Assembly (NCBI RefSeq): GCF_024347215.1
Contig: NZ_AP025282.1
Span: forward strand, 3,534,001-3,598,000
Direction: 5' to 3'
From: Aliamphritea ceti
GTDB lineage: Bacteria; Pseudomonadota; Gammaproteobacteria; Pseudomonadales; Balneatricaceae
DNA length: 64,000 bases
Part shown: positions 1 to 9,299 of the stretch, one piece after another
How the letters are laid out: every line of letters starts with the position of its first letter
Position numbering within the stretch: position 1 is the first letter of the stretch
Notes under the pieces: generated by a model
Databases searched by the model: none
What the model saw: the letters and a program-made list of their open reading frames with translations, nothing else
What the model was told of the DNA's origin: nothing
Translations under genes and position numbers: made by a program

Positions 1-1357
1 TCTCTACCCGCAACACTTTGAGCTGTGGGCACTGCTCACCTTTGCCACTGCACGCCTCAACAAAGCGGCGCTGATCTGTATTTAGTGACATCTCGGTAAT
101 TTCTGGAGTGGAAGTCTTCGCCAGGAAGAGCACCAAAGATAATAAAACCCCCAGATAAATAGCGAACTCAAGTTCCAGAAATAAGGTAGATACAAAAGTT
201 ATACAGAGTACCGATGCTTCTGGCCTGCTGGCAGCAATAATCTTCTTTATATGGTGAAAATCCACCAGATTATAAGCCACCATCATAATCACGCCGCCCA
301 TTGCCGCTACCGGCAAATACGCAGTCAGGGGTGCTACTAGTAACACGATAAGCATCAGTAGAATTGCAGCAAATATAGCTGACAGCGGTGATTTAGCACC
401 CGCGGAATAGTTCACACCTGAGCGGGTAAAAGATCCTGATCCCGCATAACAGGAAAAGAAACTGCCAACGATATTAGAAAGCCCCTGACCGAGAAACTCC
501 TGGTTAGGATAAATACGTTGCTGAGATTTGATGGCGATTGCACGACTAATAGATACCGCTTCAATTAGCCCCAACAATGCAATTGCGAAAGCCTCTGGTG
601 CTAATACACGAATGGTATCCAGCGACAGGTCCGGAAGTGATACTGGCGGTAAACTGGTAGGAATCGCACCCACTAGCAGAATTCCATAACCGTCACCAAA
701 TGCCAGCGCTACAAGACTGCCAAAGACCATAGCAACCAGTAAGTTTGGAACTTTAGGGATATAACGCTTGATGCCAACCGCCATTAATAGCGTCAGCATA
801 CCGACACAGAAAATCGCCCAGTTAAGCTGATCTAAATGCCCCAGCATTACCATCCAGCTTTCAGAAAAGGACAGGCCCTTCTCTGCGGGAATACCGGTAA
901 TGTGCTTAACCTGGCTGGTGGCAATAAGAATCGCAGCTCCGGCGGTAAAGCCTATAACTACCGTATGAGATACAAAATCCACCAGTTTGCCTAAACGGGC
1001 CAGACCAAATGCCAGCTGGAAAATACCTGCGAGCAATGTCAGCGTCAGTGCCATTGAGATAAATTCAGGGCTCCCCGGCTGTGCATGACCACTGACCGCA
1101 GCAAACACGACAATAGATATAGCCGTCGTCGGACCAGATATTAAATGCTTTGAAGAGCCAAATAATGCCGCAATGATTGGCGTTACCATCGCTGTATATA
1201 AGCCATATTCAGGCGGTAAACCTGCAATAGTAGCGAACGCCACACCTTGTGGCAGAACAATAATCGCCCCTGTGATACCTGCTATAAAGTCAGCTTTAAC
1301 ATCTTGAAATGTTAAGCATTTCAGCCACACCAAAAAAGGGAAAAGACTATTTTTCAT
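1..1357 (-). CDS. SulP family anion transporter, partial (C-terminus beyond left edge)
   Basis: 452 codons are visible; the 3' end lies outside the window. The protein is an inner-membrane SulP/SLC26-type permease: about ten hydrophobic helices, the family signature around residues 35-56 (LPQGVAFATIAGLPPEYG) and GPTTAIS at 75-81. The last visible residues look like the start of the cytoplasmic STAS domain. Start ATG at 1357 has GGAG eight bases upstream. SulP proteins move sulfate, bicarbonate or other anions. The nearby sulfite dehydrogenase and TauE genes make sulfate a reasonable substrate, but that is inference. Family assignment is firm, substrate is not. Confidence 0.9.
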   Translation of the reverse strand, partial: MKNSLFPFLVWLKCLTFQDVKADFIAGITGAIIVLPQGVAFATIAGLPPEYGLYTAMVTPIIAALFGSSKHLISGPTTAISIVVFAAVSGHAQPGSPEFISMALTLTLLAGIFQLAFGLARLGKLVDFVSHTVVIGFTAGAAILIATSQVKHITGIPAEKGLSFSESWMVMLGHLDQLNWAIFCVGMLTLLMAVGIKRYIPKVPNLLVAMVFGSLVALAFGDGYGILLVGAIPTSLPPVSLPDLSLDTIRVLAPEAFAIALLGLIEAVSISRAIAIKSQQRIYPNQEFLGQGLSNIVGSFFSCYAGSGSFTRSGVNYSAGAKSPLSAIFAAILLMLIVLLVAPLTAYLPVAAMGGVIMMVAYNLVDFHHIKKIIAASRPEASVLCITFVSTLFLELEFAIYLGVLLSLVLFLAKTSTPEITEMSLNTDQRRFVEACSGKGEQCPQLKVLRVE

Positions 1358-1712
1358 GGAGTCTCCGGGAGTTACTCAAATCAATACAATCAGAAAAAGA
1401 GCAGCTGTACGGACACAGTGCTCTGATAAAAAAACTCAGTCATTACCTAAACCTGATTCGAGATGACAGGACGTCATACAGGGCATGATTTAGCAGCTTG
1501 GATATATGCATGATTACAGAACTGCAATTCAGGCGCGTCAGCCGGTGGGCATTTTATAACCAATTATCGGGTTAATCTATATCCATACGGATAGTAAGGA
1601 AAAAATCTGAAGATATTTTTTGTCCTGTGTCATTAAAAATACTAAAGAACAGGCAAAAAAAAAGCCGCATAAATGCGGCCCAAACGTGAGATCACTATGA
1701 AACGGGTAAAGC
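1358..1712. other. intergenic leader of the SulP gene
   Basis: This gap holds the SulP gene's upstream region and, at its right end, the terminator of the small gene that follows. I see no further gene and no clear operator. A short imperfect inverted repeat (CTAT..CC / GGATAG) near 1577-1595 is the only other structure. Confidence 0.4.
1655..1680 (-). terminator. rho-independent terminator of the 91-aa gene
   Basis: On the minus strand a GCCGCAT/ATGCGGC stem (1664-1679, short AA-rich loop) is followed by nine T residues (complement of A run 1655-1663). It lies about 30 bp after the stop codon at 1713. Confidence 0.85.
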
Positions 1713-1988
1713 TTAGTTAACCTTAATCGGGTTAGCCTGTTCTTCGTCGCGCTGCTCCATTGAAGCGGCTGCCATTTTACGGCCAAAAATTTCCATCACA
1801 TCCAGATTAGCATCTGGGTTCTCACTGGCTTCATCCATCGCTTCAACCATTGCCTTAACGGTTGGCAGGGTTTTCTCAACCAGCTGAGTAATATAAAACT
1901 CAGTCGTAGTACCAGTGTATTTCTGGTAACGGGTAAACAATTCTAAGGTTTCTGCTGCTAATTCAATCTGAACTGTCTTAGTGGACAT
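1713..1988 (-). CDS. small protein, possible ribbon-helix-helix regulator
   Basis: 91 residues from ATG 1988, preceded by AGGAG. An in-frame extension upstream has no ribosome site and is rejected. Residues 4-10 (KTVQIEL) look like a beta strand, followed by two predicted helices separated by a TGTTT turn, the strand-helix-helix pattern of small RHH/CopG-type DNA-binding proteins. The C-terminal third is acidic and rich in M, E and D, which is less typical. No family was recognised with certainty. The gene is monocistronic, between SulP and an aldehyde dehydrogenase, and has its own terminator. Function unknown; the RHH reading is a weak inference. Confidence 0.6.
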   Translation of the reverse strand: MSTKTVQIELAAETLELFTRYQKYTGTTTEFYITQLVEKTLPTVKAMVEAMDEASENPDANLDVMEIFGRKMAAASMEQRDEEQANPIKVN

Positions 1989-2195
1989 GATAACTCCTGA
2001 TACATCTGAAAACGGTGTTCCGCGTGTAATACACTTTAGATTAAAACGCTGAACACTTTTATTATAACCTGCTAAATGCAGCAGCTGACTATACGTAAGA
2101 ATATACCGGTGAGCCAGTAATATCCCTAGAACCAATGCAGGCTTCTCTCTGGAGCCAACTATCGGCTTAAATACGCGAACAGCTTCTAAAATAAG

Positions 2196-2222
2196 GAAAA
2201 ATGGTCGCTATTGCGACCATTA
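2196..2222 (-). terminator. terminator of the aldehyde dehydrogenase gene
   Basis: Stem ATGGTCGC/GCGACCAT (2201-2220) followed on the minus strand by a T run, about 50 bp after the stop codon at 2273. Confidence 0.85.
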
Positions 2223-2272
2223 TTCAACATCTTATAAAGAGGATTCAGTAACACTCAGCTGCTGAACTGCTA

Positions 2273-3637
2273 TCAGGCAACCCACATGCTCTTAGCATTA
2301 CAGAATTCCCGAATGCCACTAACACCCAACTCGCGTCCCAAACCGGATGCCTTAGTGCCACCGAAAGGTACACGTACATCACTGGCTACCTGAGCATTAA
2401 CAAAAGCAGCACCGACATCCAGGCAACGGGCAACCTGCTCTCCCTTAGCTACATCCTGAGTCCAGATACTTGCACCCAGACCAAAGCGCGTAGCATTTGC
2501 CTGAGCAATGGCATCAGCCTCATCACGAACAGAAATAATCGCGGCAACTGGCCCAAAAATTTCTTCGTTAAACGCCGTCATGCCCAACTCAACGTCAGTC
2601 AGTACTGAAGGCGCATAGAAATACCCTTCGCCCGGTAATACTTCACCACCAGTCAGCAGCGTCGCACCATCAGCTACGGTTGCCTTTAACTGCTGATGTA
2701 CTTTGTCACGTAAATCCAGACGCGCCATTGGTGCCAGCGTAGTATCCGCCAGCATTGGATCCCCTGCCTTTAACGCACGAGTCCGTTCTACCATCATTTC
2801 AGTGAATTCAGCCATCCGGCTGGACACCACCAGGAAACGCTTAGCAGCTATACAGATCTGACCTGCATTAGCAAAACGTGCCCGCATGGCAACATCCATT
2901 GCCGCTTCCAGGTCCGCATCATCAAGAATAATCAGTGGATCCGATCCACCCAGCTCCAGCACTGCTTTCTTCAGATGCTGACCCGCTAATGCGCCTATCT
3001 GACGTCCCGCCATTTCACTGCCAGTAAAGGCCACACCATGTACCCGATGATCAGCAATTACCTGTGCTGCCTGATCAACTGAAATAGTCAGGTCCGCAAA
3101 TAAACCTTCAGGTGCGCCGGCATCAATCACCAGCTGTTCAATTGCCTTAGCACTGCGTGGCACATTTGGCGCATGTTTAAGCAATACTGCATTACCCGCC
3201 ATCAGATTCGGAATCATGCAACGGAACACCTGCCACAACGGGAAATTCCACGGCATGATCGCCAATACCGTGCCCAGTGGCTCATAGCTCACCAGACTGC
3301 GGCTTGCTGCCGTCGTAATCAGATCATCCTGCAGCATTATTTCTGCATGCTCTGCGTAATACTCACAGGCACCAATACACTTATCGACTTCGCCCAGTGC
3401 TTCACTCAGCAACTTACCCATTTCCAGGGTCATGGTTTCTGCGATTGCCTGACGACGTTCAGTCAGCTTGCCAGCTATCGCCAGCACCAGGGCTGCACGC
3501 TCAACAAAGCTGGTATTACGCCAGTGTAATGCGGCCTCGCGTGATTCGACCAGACGGCTCTCCAGCTCTGCATCAGACAGAAAGGAAAACTCTTCGATCA
3601 GTTGATTGTTATACGGGTTACGGGTTGCGAAATTCAT
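2273..3637 (-). CDS. NAD(P)-dependent aldehyde dehydrogenase, succinate-semialdehyde dehydrogenase (Sad/GabD) type
   Basis: 454 residues from ATG 3637, chosen over a longer frame because GGAGGA sits eight bases upstream. It is a soluble ALDH superfamily enzyme oxidising an aldehyde to the acid. Visible catalytic features are PWNFP (129-133, oxyanion Asn131), the general base Glu228 in LELGG and the nucleophile Cys262 in NAGQICIA. Overall it resembles the short (about 455-aa) succinate-semialdehyde dehydrogenase branch. The gene stands alone between terminators. SafD, a sulfoacetaldehyde dehydrogenase known from Neptuniibacter, is a related type, and a TauE/SafE exporter lies 5.7 kb away. Sulfoacetaldehyde is therefore a possible substrate, but this is speculative. 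Confidence 0.9.
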   Translation of the reverse strand: MNFATRNPYNNQLIEEFSFLSDAELESRLVESREAALHWRNTSFVERAALVLAIAGKLTERRQAIAETMTLEMGKLLSEALGEVDKCIGACEYYAEHAEIMLQDDLITTAASRSLVSYEPLGTVLAIMPWNFPLWQVFRCMIPNLMAGNAVLLKHAPNVPRSAKAIEQLVIDAGAPEGLFADLTISVDQAAQVIADHRVHGVAFTGSEMAGRQIGALAGQHLKKAVLELGGSDPLIILDDADLEAAMDVAMRARFANAGQICIAAKRFLVVSSRMAEFTEMMVERTRALKAGDPMLADTTLAPMARLDLRDKVHQQLKATVADGATLLTGGEVLPGEGYFYAPSVLTDVELGMTAFNEEIFGPVAAIISVRDEADAIAQANATRFGLGASIWTQDVAKGEQVARCLDVGAAFVNAQVASDVRVPFGGTKASGLGRELGVSGIREFCNAKSMWVA

Positions 3638-3751
3638 GTTCAATTCCTCCGGACATGACTCTGGCCTTGGATTAATAGTTATTGCGGCCAAACGAAGCAA
3701 AACAGGCTGACAGATACTGCGCACTTAGCAGCGGATACGTCTGCCAGAGAC

Positions 3752-3789
3752 AAAAAATCCAGAGTGGCAGGGCCGACTCTGGATTTTTT
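3752..3789 (-). terminator. terminator after the soe operon
   Basis: A perfect stem AATCCAGAGT/ACTCTGGATT with flanking A and T runs lies 24 bp after the soeC stop. The flanking runs could make it work in both directions, but it ends the minus-strand soeABC transcript. Confidence 0.9.
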
Positions 3790-3812
3790 AAAGGGCATTC
3801 AACCGGGTGTAA

Positions 3813-4736
3813 TTACACCCGCTGATCACCATGGAACAGACGTACTACGTGACGCGCTTCTGCGAAGAACAACCAACGTTCAACCAGCAGTCCGCCAATT
3901 GTAGAAGCAGCAGCAACCACCAGTAATACTGAGTTAGCACACAGCAGCAACAGGAAAGGCACTACAAAAGCCACCGCCAGCATCAGCAAACGCAGACGTA
4001 CCAGCTTGTTAGCCGCTACTGTATAGCCGAACTCATCATTCAGGAAGCTGTTAGAAGTGTGACCCTGATCCAGCAAACGTACACTCGCCTGGGTAAAACC
4101 GGTCGCAGTGTTAATCGTGCTGCCAGCAGGCTTACCGATCCAGAAAAAGTAGATCACTTTACAAACCGCACCCAACACAACCAGTGCCAATGCAACCTGC
4201 TGCAGTACGCCGTCCAGATCACCGGCAATCACTGTCTGAACAGTTGCCAGTAATACCGCACCGGACATCAGACCCAACGCAATATAGTTAACCGGCGTCA
4301 GAGAAGAGTTCCACTGGCGAATCGTTTTCAGGCTCGCATAAATCATACTGGTACAGAACAGCGTAATCATAGCCAACGCCGCTGTCAGGATAGCTGCCGC
4401 AGATACAAGAGCACCACTCATGTCCATCCAGATAGCACCAAGATACGCCAGCATAAATGGATACAGCAGAACGGCGAATACCGCTTCACGGGACAACCAT
4501 GAGGTTTTGAAACGGCTGAATGCACGCCATGCATTCTTAGGGTTAGCCAGGTGCAATGTTGATGACAGCAGACCGCCAGAAATCATTGCAAAAGACAGGA
4601 TACCTGCAGTTAACAGTACAGCAGTGTCCTGCAGTTGTGACAGGCCGCTAAGGTGTCCGATTACCATCAGGGTAATCAGGCCGTAGCCGGCGCCCGACAT
4701 CACGGTAAATACAAGTACGGAAAAAGCCGGATGCAT
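3813..4736 (-). CDS. soeC: DmsC-type membrane anchor, probable sulfite dehydrogenase subunit SoeC
   Basis: 307 residues with eight or nine hydrophobic helices, the fold of DmsC/NrfD-like quinone-reactive membrane subunits. The loop after helix 2-3 carries LHLANPKNAWRAF (about 62-74) and SWLSREAV, a hallmark of the DmsC family. It is third in a minus-strand operon after the molybdopterin and iron-sulfur subunits, and a strong terminator follows. The inferred role is to anchor the complex to the cytoplasmic side of the inner membrane and pass electrons from substrate to the quinone pool. Start ATG 4736 has GGAG nine bases upstream. DmsC family is clear; SoeC rests on the operon partners. Confidence 0.85.
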   Translation of the reverse strand: MHPAFSVLVFTVMSGAGYGLITLMVIGHLSGLSQLQDTAVLLTAGILSFAMISGGLLSSTLHLANPKNAWRAFSRFKTSWLSREAVFAVLLYPFMLAYLGAIWMDMSGALVSAAAILTAALAMITLFCTSMIYASLKTIRQWNSSLTPVNYIALGLMSGAVLLATVQTVIAGDLDGVLQQVALALVVLGAVCKVIYFFWIGKPAGSTINTATGFTQASVRLLDQGHTSNSFLNDEFGYTVAANKLVRLRLLMLAVAFVVPFLLLLCANSVLLVVAAASTIGGLLVERWLFFAEARHVVRLFHGDQRV

Positions 4737-4880
4737 ATTCGTGTCTCCGTTTTGGCCAGTTTAAGTAAACTGACCGGCTTGCCTCGGTAAATCAGCATAT
4801 ACCGGGCAAACTGTTATTGTTCTTTCCGGTGCCTTATCCGTCAAATCAGATATGCACCGGAACTATTGACGTCTCTCAGA

Positions 4881-5567
4881 TTAACGAGAGATAACCTTGT
4901 TAACCCAACCTTTAACAGTGGCCTTCAGAGAAGGCTGGTACTGTTCCACTACCGGCTTGTTACGCGGTGGCAGGTAAGTATTAACCGGGTTGTAACCCAG
5001 CTCAGGCATCAGCGCTTTACCGGCACGGTCACGTACCAGTTGGCTAACTTCTGAGTTTGGATCGTCAAAATCACCAAATACCCGTGACTTAGTAGGACAG
5101 GTCAGTACACAGGCTGGCTTACGCTCATCTTCTGGTAACTGCTCGTCATAAATACGGTCCACACATAAAGTACATTTTTTCATCGTACCTTCGTTTGGAT
5201 CCAGCTCACGGGCACCGTAAGGGCACGCCCAGGAACACAGGTTACAACCCATGCACTTATCCTGGTCAACCAGAACGATACCGTCTTCGCTACGCTTGTA
5301 AGATGCGCCAGTCGGACAAACCGTTACACAGGCTGCGTCATCACAGTGCATGCATGACATCGGCATGTTAACGGTCTTACTGTTCGGGCTGTCACCTACT
5401 TCGTAGGTACGAATACGGTTCAGCCAGGCGCCGTTCGGATCACGACCGTACGGATCTTTATCCGCCAGCGGACCAATGGTGCCTGAAGTATTCCATTGCT
5501 TACACGCAGTCGCACAACCGTGACAACCTACGCAGGTATCCAGATCAACTACTAGACCTAATTTCAT
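4881..5567 (-). CDS. soeB: four-cluster ferredoxin subunit, probable SoeB
   Basis: 228 residues with sixteen cysteines arranged for four [4Fe-4S] clusters: C12-x2-C15-x2-C18-x3-C22 first, then CMHCDDAACVTVCP, CMGCNLCSWACP and CTLCVDR...CVLTCP. This is the DmsB/SoeB electron-transfer subunit layout. No signal peptide is present, as expected for a cytoplasmic complex partner. It starts 21 bp after the soeA stop and has a GGAG ribosome site. It would carry electrons from the molybdenum site of SoeA to SoeC and the quinone pool. Confidence 0.9.
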   Translation of the reverse strand: MKLGLVVDLDTCVGCHGCATACKQWNTSGTIGPLADKDPYGRDPNGAWLNRIRTYEVGDSPNSKTVNMPMSCMHCDDAACVTVCPTGASYKRSEDGIVLVDQDKCMGCNLCSWACPYGARELDPNEGTMKKCTLCVDRIYDEQLPEDERKPACVLTCPTKSRVFGDFDDPNSEVSQLVRDRAGKALMPELGYNPVNTYLPPRNKPVVEQYQPSLKATVKGWVNKVISR

Positions 5568-5588
5568 CTTCTTATTCTCCGTCTGCAG

Positions 5589-8528
5589 TTACTTCTCGCC
5601 ACGGGTCAGAATGTCTGACATCGGGCGTTCCAGATTAACGTTCTTATGCGACGTATAGCTCAGCATGTCCGGTGAAGCATCAGCATTAGGCTGTGGCTTC
5701 AGGGCACCAAAGCTTGGCCATGCACCGGTTTCACCAGGTGCAGCCGGGGTGATCTTAACGCGCAGGTCGTACCATGCAGCCTGACCGGTAACCGGATCAG
5801 AGTTGGTAACGCGGTCGTTCTGATCGCCCTTCGCAGGCAGTAATTCAGAGATAAGATGATTCATCAGGAAAGCATCAGTTGCTTCATTCGAATCGTCGGA
5901 CAGACCCCATGCACCACCACGCTTAGCAATCGCGTTCCAGGTCCAGACAGTCTGTTCGTTAGTACCTTCCATCAGTTTAACCTGAACACGGATCTTGCCG
6001 TTGTGTGATTCAACCCACACCCAGGACAGATCTTCAATGCCGTCACGTTCTGCAGCAACACGGTTCATGAACAGATAGTTCTGCGACATGATCTGACGTA
6101 ACCAGGCGTTCTGGCTATCCCAGCTGTGATACATGAACATTGGACGCTGGTTAACCGCGTGGTACGGGTACTCTTCGCGATCAATACGCTGCTCTTCCAG
6201 AGGTACGTAGTAAGTTGGCAGCGGATCGAAGTACTTAACTAAGCGCTCTTTGTGATGCTCTTCAGTTGGCATTGGGCCATCGTACAAGCCCTGACCTGCC
6301 AGACGGAAAGACTGAATCTTCTCAGAGTACAGTTCAATCACGATCTGCTTAGTAGAACCTACCCAGGCAGCTTCTTTAGCCAGTGTCAGGTAGTCCAGGT
6401 TAGCGTGACGCATGTAGCGCTGATTTGGCGCCAGCTCCATTTCGAAGAAACCTTCGTTCTCTTCGTACGCTTCCCACTGACGTGGATTTGGCTCACCGCG
6501 CAGGGACTTATCGCCGTCCTTACCACGGTAACCGGCCAGGAAGCCGATACCAGGCTCTTTTTCGAAGTTAACAATGAAGTCTTTGTAAGAAGAATACTTA
6601 CGCTCGCCACCATCTTTAGTGAATGCTGGGAAACCTAAGCGGCCGGCCATTTCGACCATCACTTCCTGCCAGGACATTACGTTCCGGTCAGGCTTAACAA
6701 CCGGAATACGTACCGAGTCACAAGCAGCGTGTGGCTCAGAGATCGGACGGTCCAGCATCGAAATAGTATCGTAACGTTCCAGGTAAGTAGTATCCGGCAG
6801 TACCAGATCAGAGTACGCCACCATTTCAGAGTTAAACGCATCTGAACAAATGATGTACGGGATCTTATATTCGCCGTTGTCTTCTTTCGCTGTCAGCATG
6901 TCCATGGTCTGAGCCGTGTTCATACTGGAGTTCCAGGCCATGTTCGCCATGAACAGCATCAGCGTATCAATCTTGTACGGGTCGCCTTTAACAGCGTTGC
7001 TGATCACCATGTGCATCAGACCGTGACAGGAAACCGGAGCATCCCAGCTGTATGCCTTATCGATACGCAGCGGGTTACCGTTTTCGTCGATCGCCAGATC
7101 TTCAGGGCAAGTAGGGAAACCCAGTGGTGGTGACTTAAGCGGAGTGTTAGGCGCGCATTCTTTCGCTGGCTTGATGCCTGGCGGAATGTGCTTAGGGAAT
7201 GGCGGCTTAGCCAGGTGACCACCCGGGCAGTCAACCGTACCCAGCAGAACTTGCAGCAAGTGAATTGCACGGCAAGTCTGGAAACCGTTCGAGTGTGCAG
7301 AGATACCACGCATTGCATGCATAGATACCGGACGACCAATGAACTTGTCTTGCTTACGACCCGCCCAGTCTGTCCACTCTACATCAATAGTGATAGTTTC
7401 TTTGAAGGCAACGTGGGCCATTTCCAGCGCCATACGCTCGATGTCTTCCGCCGCAACACCACATTCTTTAGCAGCGTTTTCAGGGGCGTACTGTTCATCA
7501 AGGTACTTGTCCAGCATGATGCTCATTGCGGTACGCAACTGACGACCATCCGGAGCAGTGAATTCGCCAAACAGTGCCGGGTTAATCTCCGCCTGGTTTG
7601 CATCAACGAATTCTTCTTTAACCAGATCCCACACCTGTGGTTCACCGGTCATATTCTTAACGCCTTCACCGCGGTAGAACAGACCATCGCCCATTTCACC
7701 CGGCGTATGAACAACCAGCTGTGCAGAGTTGGTGTAACGGATCAGGAATTCATCGTCGACCAGCTGGTTTTTCAGCAGGACATGAACCATAGACAGAGCT
7801 AGTACTGCATCGGTACCCGGACGGATTGCAACCCACTCGTCAGCAATCGCCTGGTAACCGGTACGTACAGGGTTAACTGCAACAAACTTAGCACCGCGTT
7901 CTTTAAGCTTCTTCAAACCCAGTTTAATTGGGTTAGAGCTGTGGTCTTCCGCCACGCCCCACATCATGAAGTATTTGGTGTTATCCCAGTCCGGATCACC
8001 AAACTCCCAGAAGGCGTGACCCATAGTGTACAAACCACCGGCAGCCATGTTCACGGAGCAGAAACCACCGTGAGCCGCCCAGTTGTATGTACCAAACTGG
8101 CTTGCCCACATACCCGTCAGTGCCTGCATTTGGTCACGGCCGGTAAAGTAAGCAAGTTTACGAGGGTCAGTTGCACGGATATGAGAAAGACGCTTCTCCA
8201 TAATATCCAGTGCCTGTTCCCAGGAGATTTCTTCGAACTCGCCAGCACCACGTTCGGTACCAGGCTTTCGCAACAAAGGTGAGCTCAACTTCGCTGGTGA
8301 ATACTGTTTCATAATCCCGGAGTTGCCTTTCGCGCACAACACACCCTTATTGATCGGGTGATTCGGGTTACCCTGTATGAAACGGACCTTGTTATCTTCA
8401 ACTGTTACTTTGATGCCGCAACGACAGGCACACATGTAACAGGTAGTGTACTTGGTCTCTTGATTCGAGCGGTCTTCAAACTCTGGCAGACCCGATGCGA
8501 CCGGTATCTTACTGGCTTGGCTTGTCAT
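5589..8528 (-). CDS. soeA: molybdopterin oxidoreductase catalytic subunit, probable cytoplasmic sulfite dehydrogenase SoeA
   Basis: 979 residues, complex-iron-sulfur molybdoenzyme family. The N-terminal cluster motif is C30-x2-C33-x3-C37-x27-C65. Cys157 in GGFCSVNM sits where the molybdenum ligand is expected. The molybdopterin domains and the C-terminal molydopterin dinucleotide-binding barrel are full length. There is no twin-arginine signal, which separates it from periplasmic DMSO, polysulfide or thiosulfate reductases and fits the cytoplasmic SoeA group (about 970 aa) that oxidises sulfite to sulfate. Gene order soeA-soeB-soeC and a divergent TauE-type exporter agree with this. Start ATG 8528 has GGTGG upstream. 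Substrate is inferred from architecture and neighbours. Confidence 0.85.
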   Translation of the reverse strand: MTSQASKIPVASGLPEFEDRSNQETKYTTCYMCACRCGIKVTVEDNKVRFIQGNPNHPINKGVLCAKGNSGIMKQYSPAKLSSPLLRKPGTERGAGEFEEISWEQALDIMEKRLSHIRATDPRKLAYFTGRDQMQALTGMWASQFGTYNWAAHGGFCSVNMAAGGLYTMGHAFWEFGDPDWDNTKYFMMWGVAEDHSSNPIKLGLKKLKERGAKFVAVNPVRTGYQAIADEWVAIRPGTDAVLALSMVHVLLKNQLVDDEFLIRYTNSAQLVVHTPGEMGDGLFYRGEGVKNMTGEPQVWDLVKEEFVDANQAEINPALFGEFTAPDGRQLRTAMSIMLDKYLDEQYAPENAAKECGVAAEDIERMALEMAHVAFKETITIDVEWTDWAGRKQDKFIGRPVSMHAMRGISAHSNGFQTCRAIHLLQVLLGTVDCPGGHLAKPPFPKHIPPGIKPAKECAPNTPLKSPPLGFPTCPEDLAIDENGNPLRIDKAYSWDAPVSCHGLMHMVISNAVKGDPYKIDTLMLFMANMAWNSSMNTAQTMDMLTAKEDNGEYKIPYIICSDAFNSEMVAYSDLVLPDTTYLERYDTISMLDRPISEPHAACDSVRIPVVKPDRNVMSWQEVMVEMAGRLGFPAFTKDGGERKYSSYKDFIVNFEKEPGIGFLAGYRGKDGDKSLRGEPNPRQWEAYEENEGFFEMELAPNQRYMRHANLDYLTLAKEAAWVGSTKQIVIELYSEKIQSFRLAGQGLYDGPMPTEEHHKERLVKYFDPLPTYYVPLEEQRIDREEYPYHAVNQRPMFMYHSWDSQNAWLRQIMSQNYLFMNRVAAERDGIEDLSWVWVESHNGKIRVQVKLMEGTNEQTVWTWNAIAKRGGAWGLSDDSNEATDAFLMNHLISELLPAKGDQNDRVTNSDPVTGQAAWYDLRVKITPAAPGETGAWPSFGALKPQPNADASPDMLSYTSHKNVNLERPMSDILTRGEK

Positions 8529-9299
8529 ATTTATTATCCACCGTTACGTTGAGCCGATTATTCCGACCCAGGTGTTATTCACTTCATGTGAATTTTTATT
8601 CGTTTGGCTTAAGGCTGCTTTCTTAACCGGCACTACCTGCCCAATCAAAAAGTTAAAAACCTCGATGCTGCCAAACATGCTAGGAATTGCACAGCATTCA
8701 GGCAAAGGCCAGTCATAAATCGCTTATGGGACCAAGGCTGGTAACCTGAAGTTGGCAGGGCCTCACCCCTAACCAGTTAAAACACAAAGATATAAGCTTA
8801 TTACAAAGCTTTGAAAACACCACTAAAAAGCCAGCACCTGCTTCAGGTACTTTATTTTCGTTGTATTCCGGGTTACCTATCAGGTCGCTGCTAATATTTT
8901 AAATACCAAATAACGACCTGCTTTAACGGTAATACCTATCCCTGTTATACGCCGTTCTATCTTATAACTGTTTGGACTATTAATAATATTTAAACCTTTT
9001 ATACATAAGGTTTAATAAAAACAAACGATCAAGCCTTACTTACTGAATTTTAATATCTTTTTAAATAATCTGACGCTTACAGCTACATCCTGAAACAGTA
9101 GAAGCAACAGCTTTGAAACAAAACTTATGAGACCATTTTTCCCGAAAGAGCATTTTCAGCACACAACAAAAAATCATTACAGGACTGTTTTCAGCCATTA
9201 ATACCGCGTATGATTGCGCTCCGTTTTTCCCGCGACCTGATTCCAATAACAACACGACAGTGGTCGCTCCAGCTTATTGGAATAATCTACAGGTATCCG
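8529..9299. other. 771-bp divergent intergenic region between soeA and the TauE gene
   Basis: No convincing gene; the right half is AT-rich. Nearest soeA there is a palindrome ATTCAC-N5-GTGAAT (8577-8593), centred about 57 bp upstream of the start codon, which could be a regulator site. Promoters for both divergent genes must lie here, but I cannot assign them with confidence. Confidence 0.5.
8577..8593. promoter_or_regulatory. candidate operator upstream of soeA
   Basis: Perfect 6-5-6 palindrome ATTCAC-TTCAT-GTGAAT between soeA and its presumed promoter. The regulator is unknown. Confidence 0.3.

Noticed and set aside
7188..7802. 204-codon plus-strand open frame
   Set aside because: Antisense to soeA, no ribosome site, composition of a shadow frame.
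3813..8528. DMSO, polysulfide or thiosulfate reductase
   Set aside because: SoeA-like size and absence of a Tat signal point to a cytoplasmic enzyme. This is still an inference and not a proof.
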